Shown: one piece after another, positions 32,910-38,695 of the stretch | How positions within the stretch are numbered: the stretch's first letter is position 1 | How the letters are laid out: the number at the start of each line of letters is the position of its first letter | NCBI GenBank assembly: GCA_017410445.1 | Contig: JAFQQU010000195.1 | Span: 1 to 38,695, forward strand | Direction of reading: 5' to 3' | Origin: Clostridia bacterium | GTDB taxonomy: Bacteria; Bacillota; Clostridia; Christensenellales; Aristaeellaceae | DNA length: 38,695 nt | Notes under the pieces: model-generated | Database searches by the model: none | What the model was told of the DNA's origin: nothing | What the model saw: only the letters and a program-made list of their open reading frames with translations | Translations under genes and position numbers: made by a program

Positions 32910-33422
32910 TTATGAAATGGTGATGCTGGGGAAGTCGTCGTCCTTTTTCTGGGGCTCGTCCGGCTGGATGGACGGCTCGATCGGCTGTTCGTCGGCCTCG
33001 GCTTTCGCTTCACCGTCTCCCTTTAAGATGGTCTGCGTCTTTTTGCCGGCGCCGCGCAGGCTGATGCTGCAGCCGGTCACAAGCGTCAAAACAGCCGCGC
33101 CGATGACTGCGTACGGACCGAGAATCAGCATGGCAACCGGAATCAGCACGGGCAGATTCACCAGCGTTTCGCCCTTGCGCTCAATGACCAGGCGGATGGT
33201 CATGCCCTTATGGAACATGGTTTTGATCCATTCCACCGCGTCCTCCATGTCGAATCTGGCGGTCTGCTGTTCTTTGCCCAGCTGTCCGCTCTTTTCAAGC
33301 TCAATCAGCGCGCGGGCGGTATCGCCGTCGTATTTTTCAAGAAGAGATACTGCGTCCTCATAGCTCACGCCTGCCTTGGCGCGCAGCATTTCGACGTCTT
33401 CGAGAGAATAGTTGCGGGACAT
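32910..33422 (-). CDS. UBA-like/DUF4342-type protein with membrane segment
   Basis: 170 residues. The N-terminal 45 residues (LEDVEMLRAKAGVSYEDAVSLLEKYDGDTARALIEL) look like a UBA/TS-N three-helix domain; the middle has FHKGMTIRLVIERKGETLVNLPVLIPVA followed by a hydrophobic AMLILGPYAVIGAAVLTLVTG, as in DUF4342 proteins; the tail is acidic and Pro-rich. Biochemical role unknown. ATG 33422 is preferred, 9 bases after GGAGG; an in-frame ATG at 33431 abuts that site. It lies between a small membrane protein gene and the two-component genes, probably in one transcript. Confidence 0.78.
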   Translation of the reverse strand: MSRNYSLEDVEMLRAKAGVSYEDAVSLLEKYDGDTARALIELEKSGQLGKEQQTARFDMEDAVEWIKTMFHKGMTIRLVIERKGETLVNLPVLIPVAMLILGPYAVIGAAVLTLVTGCSISLRGAGKKTQTILKGDGEAKAEADEQPIEPSIQPDEPQKKDDDFPSITIS

Positions 33423-33453
33423 TCGGATCATCCTCCATAATCATGCTTTTTCT

Positions 33454-33729
33454 TTAATATGCCGCGCCTGCCGTGCGGCGGGTTCCTCTTGCCTGGAAGA
33501 GCAGCGTCAGAATGAGCCAGACGGGACCTGCGGCCAGCGCCAGCAGGAGCGCGGCCGTCTTCAGCGCGGCTCTCGTTTTCGGGCTGTTCCTGATTCGGAA
33601 CAGTGCGAGGCGGGACGCGCACTTGGCGGCCTCCCAGATATGAATATGGATAGGAAGCGGCCTGTCCTTGACCGATACGGGCTCGACATAGACTCTTTCG
33701 GCGGTTCTGTTTTCGTAAGTTTGATTCAT
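33454..33729 (-). CDS. Small single-pass membrane protein
   Basis: 91 residues: a polar N-terminus (NQTYENRTAERVYVEPVSV), a basic stretch (RLALFRIRNSPKTRAALK) and one hydrophobic segment (about 62-82, AALLLALAAGPVWLILTLLF) followed by a basic tail. No family recognised. ATG 33729 has CGGAGGAA 8 bases upstream. First gene of the likely operon leading to the response regulator and kinase. Confidence 0.7.
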   Translation of the reverse strand: MNQTYENRTAERVYVEPVSVKDRPLPIHIHIWEAAKCASRLALFRIRNSPKTRAALKTAALLLALAAGPVWLILTLLFQARGTRRTAGAAY

Positions 33730-33760
33730 GAGCCGGTTCCTCCGTTTGTTTTCTGCATTC

Positions 33761-33766
33761 ATTATA
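33761..33766 (-). promoter_or_regulatory. Probable -10 box for the small-membrane-protein/two-component operon
   Basis: Minus-strand TATAAT lies 32 bases before the start codon. No good -35 box is found at 16-18 bp, so an activator (perhaps the response regulator itself) or a non-consensus -35 may be used. Confidence 0.5.
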
Positions 33767-33896
33767 GCGGAAAAGAAAGGAAAACGCTTGAGAATCAGCT
33801 GACTGAATCATGAGAAAATGATGAGAAAACAGCCCGGCTACATTATACAACAGCTTTTGGCTGATGGCAACCGCGCCGCTCTGAAAACAATTTCCA

Positions 33897-33925
33897 GCGT
33901 AAAAAGGCGGCGCGCGGCCACAATA
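33897..33925 (+). promoter_or_regulatory. Possible sigma-G promoter of the SASP genes
   Basis: GCGTA (33897-33901) and CACAATA (33919-33925), 17 bp apart, match 4 of 5 and 6 of 7 positions of the Bacillus sigma-G pattern as I recall it (GHATR / CATNHTA). Forespore expression is what SASP genes require. Confidence 0.5.
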
Positions 33926-33957
33926 TGACCAGACCTTGCAAGGGAGGTGAAAAAAAC

Positions 33958-34167
33958 ATGGCGAGCAAGAATCGCGTAAACGTTCCGGAAGCGAAGGAAG
34001 GTCTGAACAACATGAAGTATGAGGTGGCCCGCGAACTGGGCGTCAACCTGAAGCAGGGCTACAACGGCGACCTGACCTCGAAGGAGAACGGCTATGTCGG
34101 AGGCTACATGGTCAAGAAGATGATCGAGGACTATGAAAAGCAGTCCGCTCAGCAGACCGGCAAATAA
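33958..34167 (+). CDS. Alpha/beta-type small acid-soluble spore protein, copy 1
   Basis: 69 residues. SASPs coat forespore DNA, shift it to an A-like form and protect it from UV and heat. The family pattern is clear: NVPEAKEGLNNMKYEVARELGVNLKQGYNGDLTS, then YVGGYMVKKMIEDYE. The YEVARE segment sits at the GPR protease cleavage position (EFASE-like in Bacillus). Start at ATG 33958 after GGGAGGTG; an upstream ATG at 33925 falls in the promoter. Copy 2 follows after 31 bases. Confidence 0.95.
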   Translation: MASKNRVNVPEAKEGLNNMKYEVARELGVNLKQGYNGDLTSKENGYVGGYMVKKMIEDYEKQSAQQTGK

Positions 34168-34198
34168 GGGATCTCGCAATTAAAGGAGGAATTTCATT

Positions 34199-34438
34199 AT
34201 GTCCAGCAACAGCAATAACAACAACCAGATCAATGTCCCCGAAGCCAAGCAGGCGATGTACAACTTCAAGCACGAAGTTGCCAACGAACTGGGCATCAAC
34301 CTGAAGCAGGGCTACAACGGCGACCTGACCTCCCGCGACGCCGGTTCCATCGGCGGCATGATGGTCAAGAAGATGATCGAGCAGCAGGAGCGCCAGATGA
34401 GCGGCAATATGTCCGGCAATTCCGGATCCATGCGCTGA
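34199..34438 (+). CDS. Alpha/beta-type small acid-soluble spore protein, copy 2
   Basis: 79 residues, paralogue of the preceding gene: shared INVPEAKQAM, HEVANELGINLKQGYNGDLTS and GGMMVKKMIE, with an Asn/Ser-rich N-terminus and a Met/Ser/Gly-rich tail. The strong AAAGGAGG site and short intergenic gap indicate co-transcription with copy 1. It marks the organism as an endospore former. Confidence 0.95.
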   Translation: MSSNSNNNNQINVPEAKQAMYNFKHEVANELGINLKQGYNGDLTSRDAGSIGGMMVKKMIEQQERQMSGNMSGNSGSMR

Positions 34439-34453
34439 GCTGAATGAAAGAGC

Positions 34454-34481
34454 CCCCCGTCCGTAAATCATCGGACGGGGG
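34454..34481. terminator. Terminator between the SASP genes and the ArsR-like regulator
   Basis: CCCCCGTCCG (34454-34463) and CGGACGGGGG (34472-34481) form a perfect 10-bp stem with an 8-base loop. T content after it is modest on both strands (TTCGGCGGTTTT on plus; CTCTTTC on minus). Confidence 0.8.
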
Positions 34482-34502
34482 TTCGGCGGTTTTGGAAGAA
34501 GA

Positions 34503-35183
34503 TCAGGCTTTGCTGTAATCGGCCTGTGTGAATTCATTGTCCAACAGGTCGCGGACGCCGGCCAGCACCATGATGATCCCGCTGACGCGATGGGGAACGA
34601 TGGCGTAGGTCCCGCGGGCGGCATGCTCGTCTTCGGCGATCAGATCGACGGCGATCAGCGAGCGCAGATGATTATATACCTGACCGGTGGTGTTGAAGCC
34701 GCATTCCGCGACCATCTGCTGAACGGTCATGGGCTTTCTCAGAAGCGCCAGCAGCAGGCGGAGTCGGTCGTTGCTGCCGATGCAGGACAGCACTTTGGCT
34801 GCGACGCCGCTTTCTACCTGATCGAGCAGCGGATCGATATCGATCGAATGCTGAATCCATGTGGACTGATTGCCGCCCGATTCGTATGTGCCGATATAGG
34901 TTACGCAGCCGCTGGAGTTATGCGAATTGGCGGTATTTTCCAGCTCGTCCAGTACGGCGCGGATGTGCCTGGAGGGATGCATGTAGGGCATCTTCTGGAT
35001 ATGTCCTTCGGTCCGTTCGGGGAGCTGGTCGGGCGCGGCTTCTTCAATGATTTTTTGCTGAAGGGCGCCCATCTGATGCTTCATGAAGGACTGCATGGCG
35101 GCGGACTGGTCGCTGATGAGCTGCTTCATTTCCTGAAGCTCGGCTTTGAGCTGATCGATTTCCTGAGCGTAGTTGCGTTCCAT
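34503..35183 (-). CDS. ArsR-like winged-helix regulator with N-terminal coiled coil
   Basis: 226 residues. Residues 1-50 form a Gln/Glu/Leu-rich coiled coil (IDQLKAELQEMKQLISDQ); a linker region (70-125) contains YIGTYESGG; about 130-205 is a winged helix of ArsR type: VLSCIGSNDRLRLLLALLRKPMTVQQMVAECGFNTTGQVYNHLRSLIAVDLI. The effector is unknown. AAGGAGGT precedes the start. Two identical-pattern palindromes flank its promoter, so it probably represses itself. It is convergent with the SASP genes. Confidence 0.85.
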   Translation of the reverse strand: MERNYAQEIDQLKAELQEMKQLISDQSAAMQSFMKHQMGALQQKIIEEAAPDQLPERTEGHIQKMPYMHPSRHIRAVLDELENTANSHNSSGCVTYIGTYESGGNQSTWIQHSIDIDPLLDQVESGVAAKVLSCIGSNDRLRLLLALLRKPMTVQQMVAECGFNTTGQVYNHLRSLIAVDLIAEDEHAARGTYAIVPHRVSGIIMVLAGVRDLLDNEFTQADYSKA

Positions 35184-35215
35184 GGTGAGACCTCCTTTTT
35201 ATCGAAAATACTATA

Positions 35216-35231
35216 ATTCGTAATTACGAAT
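35216..35231. promoter_or_regulatory. Palindromic operator O1 of the ArsR-like regulator
   Basis: ATTCGTAATTACGAAT is a perfect 16-bp palindrome at about +5 to +20 of the regulator transcript, where a bound dimer would block the polymerase. Confidence 0.8.
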
Positions 35232-35242
35232 CTTATGACGCT

Positions 35243-35271
35243 AGTATAGCATAAGAGCGGGAAGATGTCAA
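35243..35271 (-). promoter_or_regulatory. Sigma-A promoter of the ArsR-like regulator
   Basis: On the minus strand TTGACA (35271-35266), a 17-bp spacer and TATACT (35248-35243); transcription would start near 35236. Confidence 0.9.
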
Positions 35272-35278
35272 TACAGAA

Positions 35279-35294
35279 TTACGAATATTCGTAA
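35279..35294. promoter_or_regulatory. Palindromic operator O2 of the ArsR-like regulator
   Basis: TTACGAATATTCGTAA is a perfect 16-bp palindrome built from the same TTCGTAA/TTACGAA half-sites as O1, placed just upstream of the -35 box. Its centre is 63 bp from that of O1. Confidence 0.78.
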
Positions 35295-35353
35295 ATGTAG
35301 ATTCTGGCAAAAGGCGCGGGTTGTCTTTCGGAAGATTCGATGAAACGAAAAAG

Positions 35354-35387
35354 GCCCTCCGTACCGACAGCTGCCGGCGCGGAGGGC
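35354..35387 (-). terminator. Terminator of the amino-sugar kinase/SIS operon
   Basis: GCCCTCCG (35354-35361) and CGGAGGGC (35380-35387) pair perfectly with an inner GC-rich helix; CTTTTTCG follows on the minus strand. Confidence 0.85.
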
Positions 35388-35402
35388 GCGGGTTTATGAA
35401 AT

Positions 35403-36140
35403 TTACCAGCCGAACTCCTCGTAATGGGGCTCTACGACCTTCTTGTTGTAGTCGTTGCCGCCCGGGAAGTTGGCGCTTTTGAGGATGCCGGGAGTCAGGC
35501 CCATTTCGAGCATCTTCTCAACTGCGACAGAGGTAACGCTCCACATGATATAGTCGGACGCGATGCCGGAGGCAGCGGCGAACTTGGCCTCGATGCCCTC
35601 GACGTCCAGCATGGCTTCGGCAGCGGGCGCGCAGTTGTCCAGCGCCAGCGTGACGAACTCATACAGCTTCTTTCCGGAGGGATGTACCGGGTCTACCGCC
35701 TGAGCATATTCCATGCTGGTGAACGCGATGACCTGAATGCCCATCTGCATGGCTTCCCACGCAAGATCCACAACGGCCTGCGTGCGGCCGGAAACGGAGC
35801 TGACGACCAGAATGTCGCCGGGCTGGATGTTGGAATACATCAGCGCATAGCGGGCGTCGCCAACGGTCTTGCTCGGATAGCCCAGCTGAGAGCGGTCGCG
35901 CGTGCGGCCCTGTACCGGCAGGGTGGGCTTGAAGTCAAACTTCTTGTAGAAGATGGGGCCGCCGCCGCGATAGAGCAGGTCCATCTCGATGGAATGGCAG
36001 ATGCCGGACAGCCAAACGCCGCCGCCCTTGGAAACGCATTCGGCGATCATATTGCCGGCCTTGATGATGTTTTCGGTCTGAGTGGCGCGAACCTTCGCGA
36101 ACAGGTCGTCGACTGCCTTCTGATAGCGATCCATCAACAT
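35403..36140 (-). CDS. SIS-domain sugar isomerase-like protein, copy 1
   Basis: 245 residues of the SIS (sugar isomerase) fold that binds phosphosugars: GGGVWLSGICHSIEMDLLYRGGG near the N-terminus, ILVVSSVSGRTQAVVDLAWEA (phosphate-binding SGRT), then IAFTSMEYAQAVDPVHPSGKKLYE and ILKSANFPGGNDYNK. It shares HPSGK(K/R)LYE, LDNC and SAN..GG with the next gene, so the two are paralogues. AGGAGGG precedes the start; 36 bases follow the upstream paralogue. It probably acts on a HexNAc-phosphate, but the reaction is unproven. Confidence 0.85.
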   Translation of the reverse strand: MLMDRYQKAVDDLFAKVRATQTENIIKAGNMIAECVSKGGGVWLSGICHSIEMDLLYRGGGPIFYKKFDFKPTLPVQGRTRDRSQLGYPSKTVGDARYALMYSNIQPGDILVVSSVSGRTQAVVDLAWEAMQMGIQVIAFTSMEYAQAVDPVHPSGKKLYEFVTLALDNCAPAAEAMLDVEGIEAKFAAASGIASDYIMWSVTSVAVEKMLEMGLTPGILKSANFPGGNDYNKKVVEPHYEEFGW

Positions 36141-36176
36141 AATCTGAGCCCTCCTAAAGTTTGTTTAATCAAAAAA

Positions 36177-36923
36177 TCAGTGTCCCATGTAGAAAATGTG
36201 GTCCTTGTATTTGGCGAGCATGGCCTTGTTGTGCGCATCGCCGCCGTCCACGTTGGCGGACATGAAGATGGGCGCGACGCCGCCCGCTTCGGTGACCAGC
36301 TCGACCGCGCGGCTCATCATGGCGTTCAGCATCGCCGCGCCGACCGCCGTTGAGGTGGGGCCGACCTTCTCGGGAACGCCCGCGATTTCCAGCGAGCCGT
36401 CGCCGGGGCAGCCGCAGTTGTCCAGCGTCAGGTCTGCGACCTCATACAGGCGCTTGCCCGACGGATGGCGGGAGGAAACGCCGGAGGAATACTCCATATT
36501 CGTCAGCGCGATGACCTTCGCGCCCTTTTCCTTGCAGCGCAGCGCGAAATCGACCGTGACCGTGTTGCGGCCGGAGACCGAGTGAACGATGACCACATCT
36601 CCCTCGCCGATGGGATTTCCGTCTACGATGACCTTGCCGTATTCGGGCAGACGCTCGATCTGGCTGGTCATGGTCGCGGGGTCTACGTCCAGGCACAGGC
36701 CGGGCGCGCGGACCGGGTTGATGGTCGCCATGCCGCCGGTGCGGTAGTAGAGTTCAAGGGCCAGAAGACCTGCGTGGCTGCAGCCGAAGGCGAAGATGTT
36801 CTTGCCGTTCATGGTGGCCTCGCACATCATCTTCGCGCCCTGCTCCAGCGCTTCGGACTGCGTGGTCTGTACCTTTTCAAGCACCTTGGCCATGTTTTCG
36901 AAATAGGCGTTGATTGCGCTCAT
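36177..36923 (-). CDS. SIS-domain sugar isomerase-like protein, copy 2
   Basis: 248 residues, SIS fold similar to UPF0309/MurQ-like proteins: NIFAFGCSHAGLLALELYYRTGG, VVIVHSVSGRNTVTVDFALRCKEKG (phosphosugar loop), IALTNMEYSSGVSSRHPSGKRLYE and IFMSANVDGGDAHNKAM. It lacks the longer C-terminal domain of MurQ etherases. Located 36 bases after the kinase and 36 before its paralogue, so the trio forms one operon. An AGGAGG-type site precedes the ATG. A heterodimeric enzyme formed by the two SIS proteins is possible. Confidence 0.85.
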   Translation of the reverse strand: MSAINAYFENMAKVLEKVQTTQSEALEQGAKMMCEATMNGKNIFAFGCSHAGLLALELYYRTGGMATINPVRAPGLCLDVDPATMTSQIERLPEYGKVIVDGNPIGEGDVVIVHSVSGRNTVTVDFALRCKEKGAKVIALTNMEYSSGVSSRHPSGKRLYEVADLTLDNCGCPGDGSLEIAGVPEKVGPTSTAVGAAMLNAMMSRAVELVTEAGGVAPIFMSANVDGGDAHNKAMLAKYKDHIFYMGH

Positions 36924-36959
36924 GCGGATTGTCCTCCTTTATCGGGTGATGATCGGTAA

Positions 36960-37934
36960 TCAGTCTTTTTCGTCCAGATCCAGCCGGTACTGGGGCAGTT
37001 TTTCGCGCATGAGGCGGAGCGCCTCGCTGCGTTCCATGTTCAGCTCCTCGAGAAGATACCTGGCGGGACCTGCGCATACATGCTCAAACATCGGCCGTCT
37101 TGCAGTCGATTTGGGATACATTGCCTTCATTTCTTCCTTGTAGAACTCAAACATCATCGGATGCGTCTTCCATGCGCCGCCGCACAGCGTGATGTGCTGC
37201 TGCTCCTCTGTAAGGCCGACCTGGCGGAACAGGCTGTCGGTCTGAACGGCCAGAAGATGCGCCGCTTCTTTGATGATATTGATTGCGACCTTGTCGCCCA
37301 TTTCGACCGCCTTGCCCACCACGCGGGTGAGGGAGGCGACCTGACGGAACGGGGCGGGTGCGCCGTGTACCTTGTGAACCATGTCCCACGGCTTTTCGAG
37401 ATTCCATTCCTTCATGATCAGATCGAGCATGACCGTATCGTCTGCCCAGCCGTTGATCATCTTGACCACCTCGCGGATGGCCGTCTGGCCGATCCACGTG
37501 CCGCTGCCCTGATCGCCAAGAATCGGGCCCCATGCGCCGACCACCTTGCGCTCGTTTTCGCCCAGCCAGAAGATGTCCGCGCCGGTGCCGGACAGGGCGA
37601 CCACGCCGGTCATCGTGAGGTTGCCGGCCAGAATGGCCGCCTGCGCCTCGCCGTTTCCGATGACTTTGCCCACCTTGGTCCGCTTCTCAAGCTCTTCGAT
37701 GAATACCTTGGACGGGCCGACGAAGGTGATATACAGGATGTCCACGCACTCGGGCACGCCGTCCTTCATTAGCTGATCCAGCGCGTCGCATACGTTCGCC
37801 CGGCAGTCCTCCAGAGAGGTCTGCGTCAGGTTGACGCCGCCCGACAGGCCGCGGCCGAGCAGATTCATGTTTTCGTCAAACATCATGGCGTTCAGTTTGG
37901 AGCCGCCGCCGTCCACAGAAATAATACAGGCCAC
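36960..37934 (-). CDS. BadF/NagK-type N-acetylhexosamine kinase
   Basis: 324 residues of the BadF/BadG/BcrA ATPase family, whose sugar members phosphorylate GlcNAc or similar sugars. ASKHA ATPase elements: ISVDGGGSK (phosphate 1), ALSGTGADIFW (phosphate 2), GAWGPILGDQGSGTWIG (the hallmark GDEGS-like loop of NagK) and a TLCGGAW adenosine motif near the C-terminus. The start is a GTG at 37934, giving ACIISVDGGG at once; the AAAGGCGGTG site lies upstream. The long open extension to 38048 is AT-rich and non-coding. First gene of the kinase/SIS operon. Confidence 0.88.
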   Translation of the reverse strand: MACIISVDGGGSKLNAMMFDENMNLLGRGLSGGVNLTQTSLEDCRANVCDALDQLMKDGVPECVDILYITFVGPSKVFIEELEKRTKVGKVIGNGEAQAAILAGNLTMTGVVALSGTGADIFWLGENERKVVGAWGPILGDQGSGTWIGQTAIREVVKMINGWADDTVMLDLIMKEWNLEKPWDMVHKVHGAPAPFRQVASLTRVVGKAVEMGDKVAINIIKEAAHLLAVQTDSLFRQVGLTEEQQHITLCGGAWKTHPMMFEFYKEEMKAMYPKSTARRPMFEHVCAGPARYLLEELNMERSEALRLMREKLPQYRLDLDEKD

Positions 37935-38105
37935 AGAAATGACACCGCCTTTCCGGGATATATGTCTGAAAAAGTAAACAATCTGAACAAATATATTCGT
38001 CGGAAAATGCCTGATTCCTGTTGCTTGGAGAGAAAATTTTAAGATCATGCAGAGATAATATAAAATCAGGCGCGAAATGGCTTAAATAATTAACAAACAA
38101 AGGGA
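37935..38105. other. AT-rich divergent intergenic region
   Basis: Lies between the kinase operon and the aromatic leader. No gene is visible. It must hold the kinase promoter, but no convincing -35/-10 pair was found. A run TGAAAAAGTAAACA (37967-37980) loosely resembles a catabolite-control cre site, with mismatches at the central positions. Confidence 0.4.
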
Positions 38106-38133
38106 TTGCATTTTTCACCGATTGTGGTATCCT
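38106..38133 (+). promoter_or_regulatory. Probable promoter of the aromatic attenuator and DAHP synthase gene
   Basis: TTGCAT (38106-38111) and TATCCT (38128-38133) with a 16-bp spacer; the start near 38140 gives a leader of about 230 bases before the DAHP synthase ATG. Confidence 0.6.
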
Positions 38134-38167
38134 TAATGCATAAATACAGAAGGGTAATATTCGGATT

Positions 38168-38254
38168 ATGCGTAAGAATTTCTTTGCAGCAGAATACTAT
38201 TACTTTTACTTTATTAACGAAGTTAATAAGGGTTTTTGCTGCAGCCATAAATAG
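38168..38254 (+). CDS. Aromatic leader peptide (Phe/Tyr attenuator)
   Basis: A 28-codon ORF, ATG to TAG. Codons 5-6 are Phe-Phe and codons 10-15 are Tyr-Tyr-Tyr-Phe-Tyr-Phe, with another Phe at 23: 8 or more aromatic residues of 28. This is the hallmark of an attenuator peptide, like enterobacterial PheL, whose ribosome stalls when the charged tRNAs are scarce. It lies in the leader of the DAHP synthase gene, which makes the first intermediate of Phe/Tyr/Trp synthesis. The ribosome binding site is weak or long-spaced (GAAGGG, 13 bases upstream). The peptide itself needs no function. Confidence 0.85.
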   Translation: MRKNFFAAEYYYFYFINEVNKGFCCSHK

Positions 38255-38313
38255 TCCGGATTCGAAGGGTAAGCCTGAGATGTTGCAGTGAAAATCATTG
38301 CAGCATCTTTTTT
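38185..38313 (+). promoter_or_regulatory. Four-segment transcription attenuator
   Basis: Segment 1 (38185-38194, codons 6-9 of the leader) can pair with segment 2 (38233-38243). Segment 2, holding the CTGCAGC run at 38239-38245, can instead pair with segment 3 (GTTGCAG, 38282-38288), which is the 5' arm of the terminator; segment 3 otherwise pairs with segment 4. A ribosome stalled on the Tyr/Phe codons (38195-38212) covers segment 1, freeing 2 to bind 3 and block termination. With ample charged tRNA, 1-2 and 3-4 form and transcription stops. Confidence 0.78.
38278..38313 (+). terminator. Attenuator terminator upstream of the DAHP synthase gene
   Basis: Arms 38278-38291 and 38295-38308 pair over 14 bp with two wobbles around an AAA loop, followed by TTTTTT (38308-38313). 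It lies 59 bases before the DAHP synthase ATG, so it can only act as a regulated terminator. Confidence 0.9.
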
Positions 38314-38372
38314 ATTGTAAGGATTTGCAGGAACGAAGTAATACGGCAGGGAAGACAGGAGGAAATAAGAGT

Positions 38373-38695
38373 ATGATCGTTATTCTCAAGGACAGGGCGG
38401 ACGAGCGGCAGGTAGAGAATCTGACGACATGGCTTCAGAGCATGAATATCGGAACGCACATTTCCCACGGCAGCGAGCACACGATTATCGGCCTGATCGG
38501 CGATACGTCGGCGGTGGATATTGAGCTTCTGCAGTCGCTGGATGTGGTTTCGGCGGTCAAGCGCATTCAGGAACCGTATAAAAATGCAAACAGGAAGTTC
38601 CATGAGGACGATACCGTTGTAGAGCTTGAAAACGGCGCCAAAATCGGCGGCGGACATTTCCAGATGATCGCGGGCCCCTGCTCGGTTGAATCAAG
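38373..38695 (+). CDS. aroF: 3-deoxy-7-phosphoheptulonate (DAHP) synthase, N-terminal part
   Basis: Cut by the right edge after 107 codons. DAHP synthase joins phosphoenolpyruvate and erythrose-4-phosphate in the first step of the shikimate pathway. The visible part has the ferredoxin-like regulatory domain (IVILKDRADERQVENLTTWL, then HTIIGLIGD and ELLQSLDVVSAVKRI) followed by EPYKNANRKFHEDDTVV and the start of the barrel, GGGHFQMIAGPCSVES, as in Thermotoga- and Bacillus-type enzymes. AGGAGG precedes ATG 38373. Expression appears to be governed by the leader-peptide attenuator. Confidence 0.95.
   Translation, partial: MIVILKDRADERQVENLTTWLQSMNIGTHISHGSEHTIIGLIGDTSAVDIELLQSLDVVSAVKRIQEPYKNANRKFHEDDTVVELENGAKIGGGHFQMIAGPCSVES

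Noticed and set aside
37967..37980. Catabolite-control (cre) site
   Set aside because: TGAAAAAGTAAACA lacks the central CG and one further consensus base; such matches are common in AT-rich DNA.
37935..38048. N-terminal extension of the NagK-type kinase
   Set aside because: AT-rich, non-homologous, and the conserved phosphate-1 motif begins immediately after the GTG at 37934.
38140..38372. T-box riboswitch upstream of DAHP synthase
   Set aside because: The conserved T-box sequence (AGGGTGGNACCGCG-like) is absent; the leader instead carries a translated aromatic-rich ORF.
1..38695. CRISPR arrays, insertion sequences, prophage genes, tRNAs
   Set aside because: No regularly spaced repeats, transposase or phage motifs, or tRNA cloverleaf features were found by reading the window on both strands.

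Overview
The window reads as chromosomal DNA of an anaerobic, spore-forming member of the Bacillota (class Clostridia), with roughly 55-60 % GC by eye. Supporting signs are two alpha/beta-type small acid-soluble spore proteins (SASPs) with a plausible sigma-G promoter, AGGAGG-type ribosome binding sites before most genes, sigma-A promoters with 16-17 bp spacers, intrinsic terminators after most transcripts, and many carbohydrate-active genes typical of gut or rumen Clostridia. A Christensenellales/Aristaeellaceae-like lineage is possible but is only a guess. There are no tRNA or 16S/23S genes, phage genes, insertion sequences or CRISPR arrays.

Layout. 1-4500: the 3' end of hflX, a VanY-type D,D-carboxypeptidase, the signal recognition particle RNA gene, a nucleotide-kinase-like protein with an aberrant P-loop, glyA, and a propeller-like protein of unknown function. 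4700-9500: cysK followed by a beta-helix protein (minus strand), divergent from an FAD oxidoreductase, then an M42 aminopeptidase. 9600-12600: a pentapeptide-repeat protein, a TIM-barrel glycosidase-like protein and a double-GNAT acetyltransferase.

12600-22300 is a glycan-utilisation locus. An AraC-family regulator (plus strand) diverges from a minus-strand series: sugar isomerase/epimerase-like TIM barrel, Gfo/Idh/MocA dehydrogenase, GH109-like alpha-N-acetylgalactosaminidase, nagB, an unassigned TIM-barrel protein, and a 1059-residue GH2 beta-galactosidase with its own promoter. Two 21-bp-phased TTTATCAA direct repeats sit at the -35 position of the minus-strand promoter, as expected for AraC-type activation. 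A second amino-sugar operon lies at 35400-37934: a BadF/NagK-type kinase and two paralogous SIS-domain proteins. Together these suggest breakdown of galactose- and HexNAc-containing host glycans, but the window holds no transporter.

22300-30300: a GNAT protein, a DUF1349 protein, a minus-strand operon (membrane protein, methyltransferase, GDPD, HIT protein), and sbcDC. 30300-35300: a membrane protein, an OmpR/histidine-kinase pair, a UBA/DUF4342-like protein and another small membrane protein, then two SASP genes and an ArsR-like repressor whose promoter is bracketed by two perfect 16-bp palindromes.

The most striking regulatory element is at the right end. Upstream of a DAHP synthase gene (start of aromatic amino acid synthesis, cut by the window edge) there is a 28-codon leader ORF with Phe-Phe and Tyr-Tyr-Tyr-Phe-Tyr-Phe runs, followed by mutually exclusive RNA pairings and a strong terminator. 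This looks like ribosome-stalling attenuation responding to tyrosine and phenylalanine.
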